From positions 1-7,537 of the forward strand of contig JABMQX010000605.1 of NCBI GenBank assembly GCA_013203085.1: a stretch of DNA of 7,537 bases, written 5' to 3'. Source of the stretch: a bacterium (GTDB taxonomy: Bacteria > Auribacterota > JABMQX01). Shown in pieces: positions 6,528 to 7,537 of this stretch (the first letter of the stretch is position 1; every line of letters begins with the position of its first letter). Both the position numbers and the translations under genes were made by a program. The notes below the pieces were generated by a model. It saw only the letters and a program-made list of their open reading frames with translations. It was not told the DNA's origin and made no database searches.

Positions 6528-7304
6528 ATGTTCCTTTCACTTCTCAAAATAGACCTGGGTGATAACCCGGATCGCCCCCGCCCCGGCCGGCTGTGGCTGC
6601 GGAACCTCTACCGGGTCCACCAGCGCCTGTGCATGGCGTTTCCGTCGGCGTCCAGGAAATCCGACGATGAGCACTTTCTCAAGCCCTTCAAACCCGAAGA
6701 CTTCGCCCACGGGCAAGTTCATGTGAATCGGGGGAAGGACGCCGGCTTCATGTTTCGTGTCGAGCCACACCCCGGGGGCCGGGTCGTGATTCTCGTGCAG
6801 TCCGCCGTGAGACCGGACTGGGACTACGCCTTTCACAACGCCGGTCATCTTCTGGCGGTGCCCTGGGAGGTCAAGTCATTCGATCCCTGCTTCGCAAAGG
6901 GACAGCATCTTCGATTCCGTCTCGTGGCAAATCCAACGAAACGATTCTCCAGGAATTCGCGTGAAAAGAACGGACAGGCCGTCGCCGAGAAATGGGTCGG
7001 AAAGCGTGTGCCTGTGCCGACCGAGCAGCTCTATGAATGGCTTGCTCGCCGGGCTGAGCCGGCCGGATTCTCCATCGTCAGGGATTCTACCACCGTTCAG
7101 CCTTCGTACATCTATGTGAACAAGACACCCAACGACAAGGGGCACCGCCTGCGCTCTGTCCGTTACGACGGGACCCTGAGGGTCACTGACCCTGCCCGTT
7201 TTCAGGAAACCCTCGTCCGCGGGATCGGGCCCGGCAAAGCCTTCGGTTTCGGCCTTCTCTCTGTAGCGCCCGTCAACCCCTCACTCTCGGCGGAGGCGAC
7301 ATGA
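6528..7304 (+). CDS. cas6e: Cas6e (Cse3/CasE), crRNA-processing endoribonuclease
   Basis: This 258-residue protein should cleave each repeat at the base of its hairpin and stay bound to the 3' end of the crRNA in Cascade. It has the family outline: an N-terminal RNA-recognition-like fold with L-Y28-R-V-H31-Q-R-L, where the Tyr and His are spaced like the catalytic pair of Thermus Cse3; L-R-F-R-L-V-A-N-P-T-K-R (128-139); V-R-Y-D-G-T-L-R-V-T-D-P (211-222); and the glycine-rich loop G-I-G-P-G-K-A-F-G-F-G-L-L (232-244) near the C-terminus. The ATG follows the cas5e stop with no gap, and AGGAAAGG about nine bases upstream (6512-6519) is a usable ribosome site. The conserved repeat hairpin just downstream is its expected substrate. 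Its stop codon overlaps an orphan ATG described separately. Confidence 0.95.
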   Translation: MFLSLLKIDLGDNPDRPRPGRLWLRNLYRVHQRLCMAFPSASRKSDDEHFLKPFKPEDFAHGQVHVNRGKDAGFMFRVEPHPGGRVVILVQSAVRPDWDYAFHNAGHLLAVPWEVKSFDPCFAKGQHLRFRLVANPTKRFSRNSREKNGQAVAEKWVGKRVPVPTEQLYEWLARRAEPAGFSIVRDSTTVQPSYIYVNKTPNDKGHRLRSVRYDGTLRVTDPARFQETLVRGIGPGKAFGFGLLSVAPVNPSLSAEAT

Positions 7305-7336
7305 GAGTTCAATTGTCCCCACGCGCGTGGGGGTGA
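7292..7336 (+). other. Orphan ribosome site and ATGA start where cas1 would be expected
   Basis: GGAGG at 7292-7296 precedes an ATG at 7301 that overlaps the cas6e stop as ATGA. The frame runs only 11 codons, into the first CRISPR repeat, and stops at a TGA at 7334-7336. In ordinary type I-E operons cas1 follows cas6e, commonly with such a coupled start. I infer that this is the start signal of a lost gene, most likely cas1, joined to the array by deletion. Chance is the alternative, since GGAGG also encodes cas6e codons. Confidence 0.4.
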
Positions 7337-7537
7337 ACCGAGCTTTTTGTGGTCGGGGCCCCCCATTTTCGTATTGTCCCCACGCGCGTGGGGGTGAACC
7401 GCTACTCGCCGAAAACACTGAACGCCTCTTTTCATTGTCCCCACGCGCGTGGGGGTGAACCGAACTAGTTTGAAGATTTTGTTGGGGAGCTACAATTGTC
7501 CACACGCGCTTGGGGGTGAACCGCAGTTAATTCCCCA
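7312..7537 (+). CRISPR. Type I-E CRISPR array: four repeats, three complete spacers, reaching the window edge
   Basis: Four 29-base repeats lie at 7312-7340, 7373-7401, 7434-7462 and 7495-7523, with a period of exactly 61 bases. The three 32-base spacers (7341-7372, 7402-7433, 7463-7494) are unrelated to one another. The repeat contains the perfect 16-base palindrome CCCCACGCGCGTGGGG, which forms the Cas6e hairpin, and ends in GTGAACCG, equivalent to the ATAAACCG 5' handle of E. coli. This fixes transcription on the + strand, the same as the cas genes. Repeats 1-3 are identical; repeat 4 has two changes. The first repeat starts 7 bases after the cas6e stop, so there is no leader and the array is probably transcribed with the operon. 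The 14 bases after repeat 4 may be a fourth spacer or the trailer. Confidence 0.98.
7495..7523 (+). repeat. Degenerate fourth CRISPR repeat
   Basis: Compared with repeats 1-3 this copy has A instead of C at repeat position 8 and T instead of G at position 16. Both changes fall inside the hairpin stem and break pairs (8 with 19, and 11 with 16). Degeneration is usual at the leader-distal end, so this may be the last repeat of a short array; the window ends before that can be seen. Confidence 0.85.

Noticed and set aside
7202..7505. Minus-strand open frames over the array giving H-P-H-A-R-G-D and S-P-P-R-A-W-G-Q repeats
   Set aside because: These are translations of the CRISPR repeats, a well-known false protein type.

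Overview
The window holds a compact, unusual type I-E CRISPR-Cas effector operon on the + strand (2119-7304), with a CRISPR array starting 7 bases after its last gene (7312 to the window edge). Flanking it on the left are unrelated genes of carbohydrate-enzyme type. The DNA is fairly GC-rich. The left flank carries the C-terminal part of a glycoside-hydrolase-like protein with a GATase-like/beta-galactosidase trimerisation-type fold, and a C-terminal fragment ending in a small beta-sandwich domain of a kind common in Verrucomicrobiota, Planctomycetota, Hydrogenedentota and similar uncultured bacteria. I infer a PVC-like or related environmental bacterium, probably from a metagenome; this is a style argument, not a placement.

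Layout: 1-788 (+) 5'-truncated glycoside-hydrolase-like CDS; 789-1304 no convincing gene; 1305-1949 (-) 5'-truncated fragment of a secreted-type protein; 1950-2118 upstream region of the cas operon; 2119-2406 a 95-residue protein matching only the N-terminal part of Cas8e (Cse1); 2410-4074 a 554-residue Cas8e with its own diverged N-terminal part and a C-terminal region that may be a fused Cas11 (Cse2)-like module; 4096-5376 Cas7e; 5373-6527 Cas5e carrying a C-terminal HNH nuclease domain; 6528-7304 Cas6e; 7312-7523 four 29-base repeats with three 32-base spacers.

How it works together: Cas6e should cut the repeat hairpins to give crRNAs with an 8-base 5' handle (GTGAACCG in DNA). Cas7e, Cas5e-HNH, Cas6e and the Cas8e proteins should build a Cascade. 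There is no cas3 and no separate cas11 in the window. The HNH domain on Cas5e is therefore the best candidate for target cleavage, as in the Cas5-HNH type I-E variants reported from large-scale sequence mining in 2023.

Two features go beyond that known theme: the duplicated Cas8e N-terminal part encoded as a separate, in-frame, translationally coupled gene; and the apparent merging of the Cas11 function into the C-terminus of Cas8e. The array has no leader. A strong ribosome binding site and an ATGA start, where cas1 would be expected, run straight into the first repeat. This suggests that the adaptation genes were deleted and that this locus is an effector-only system.
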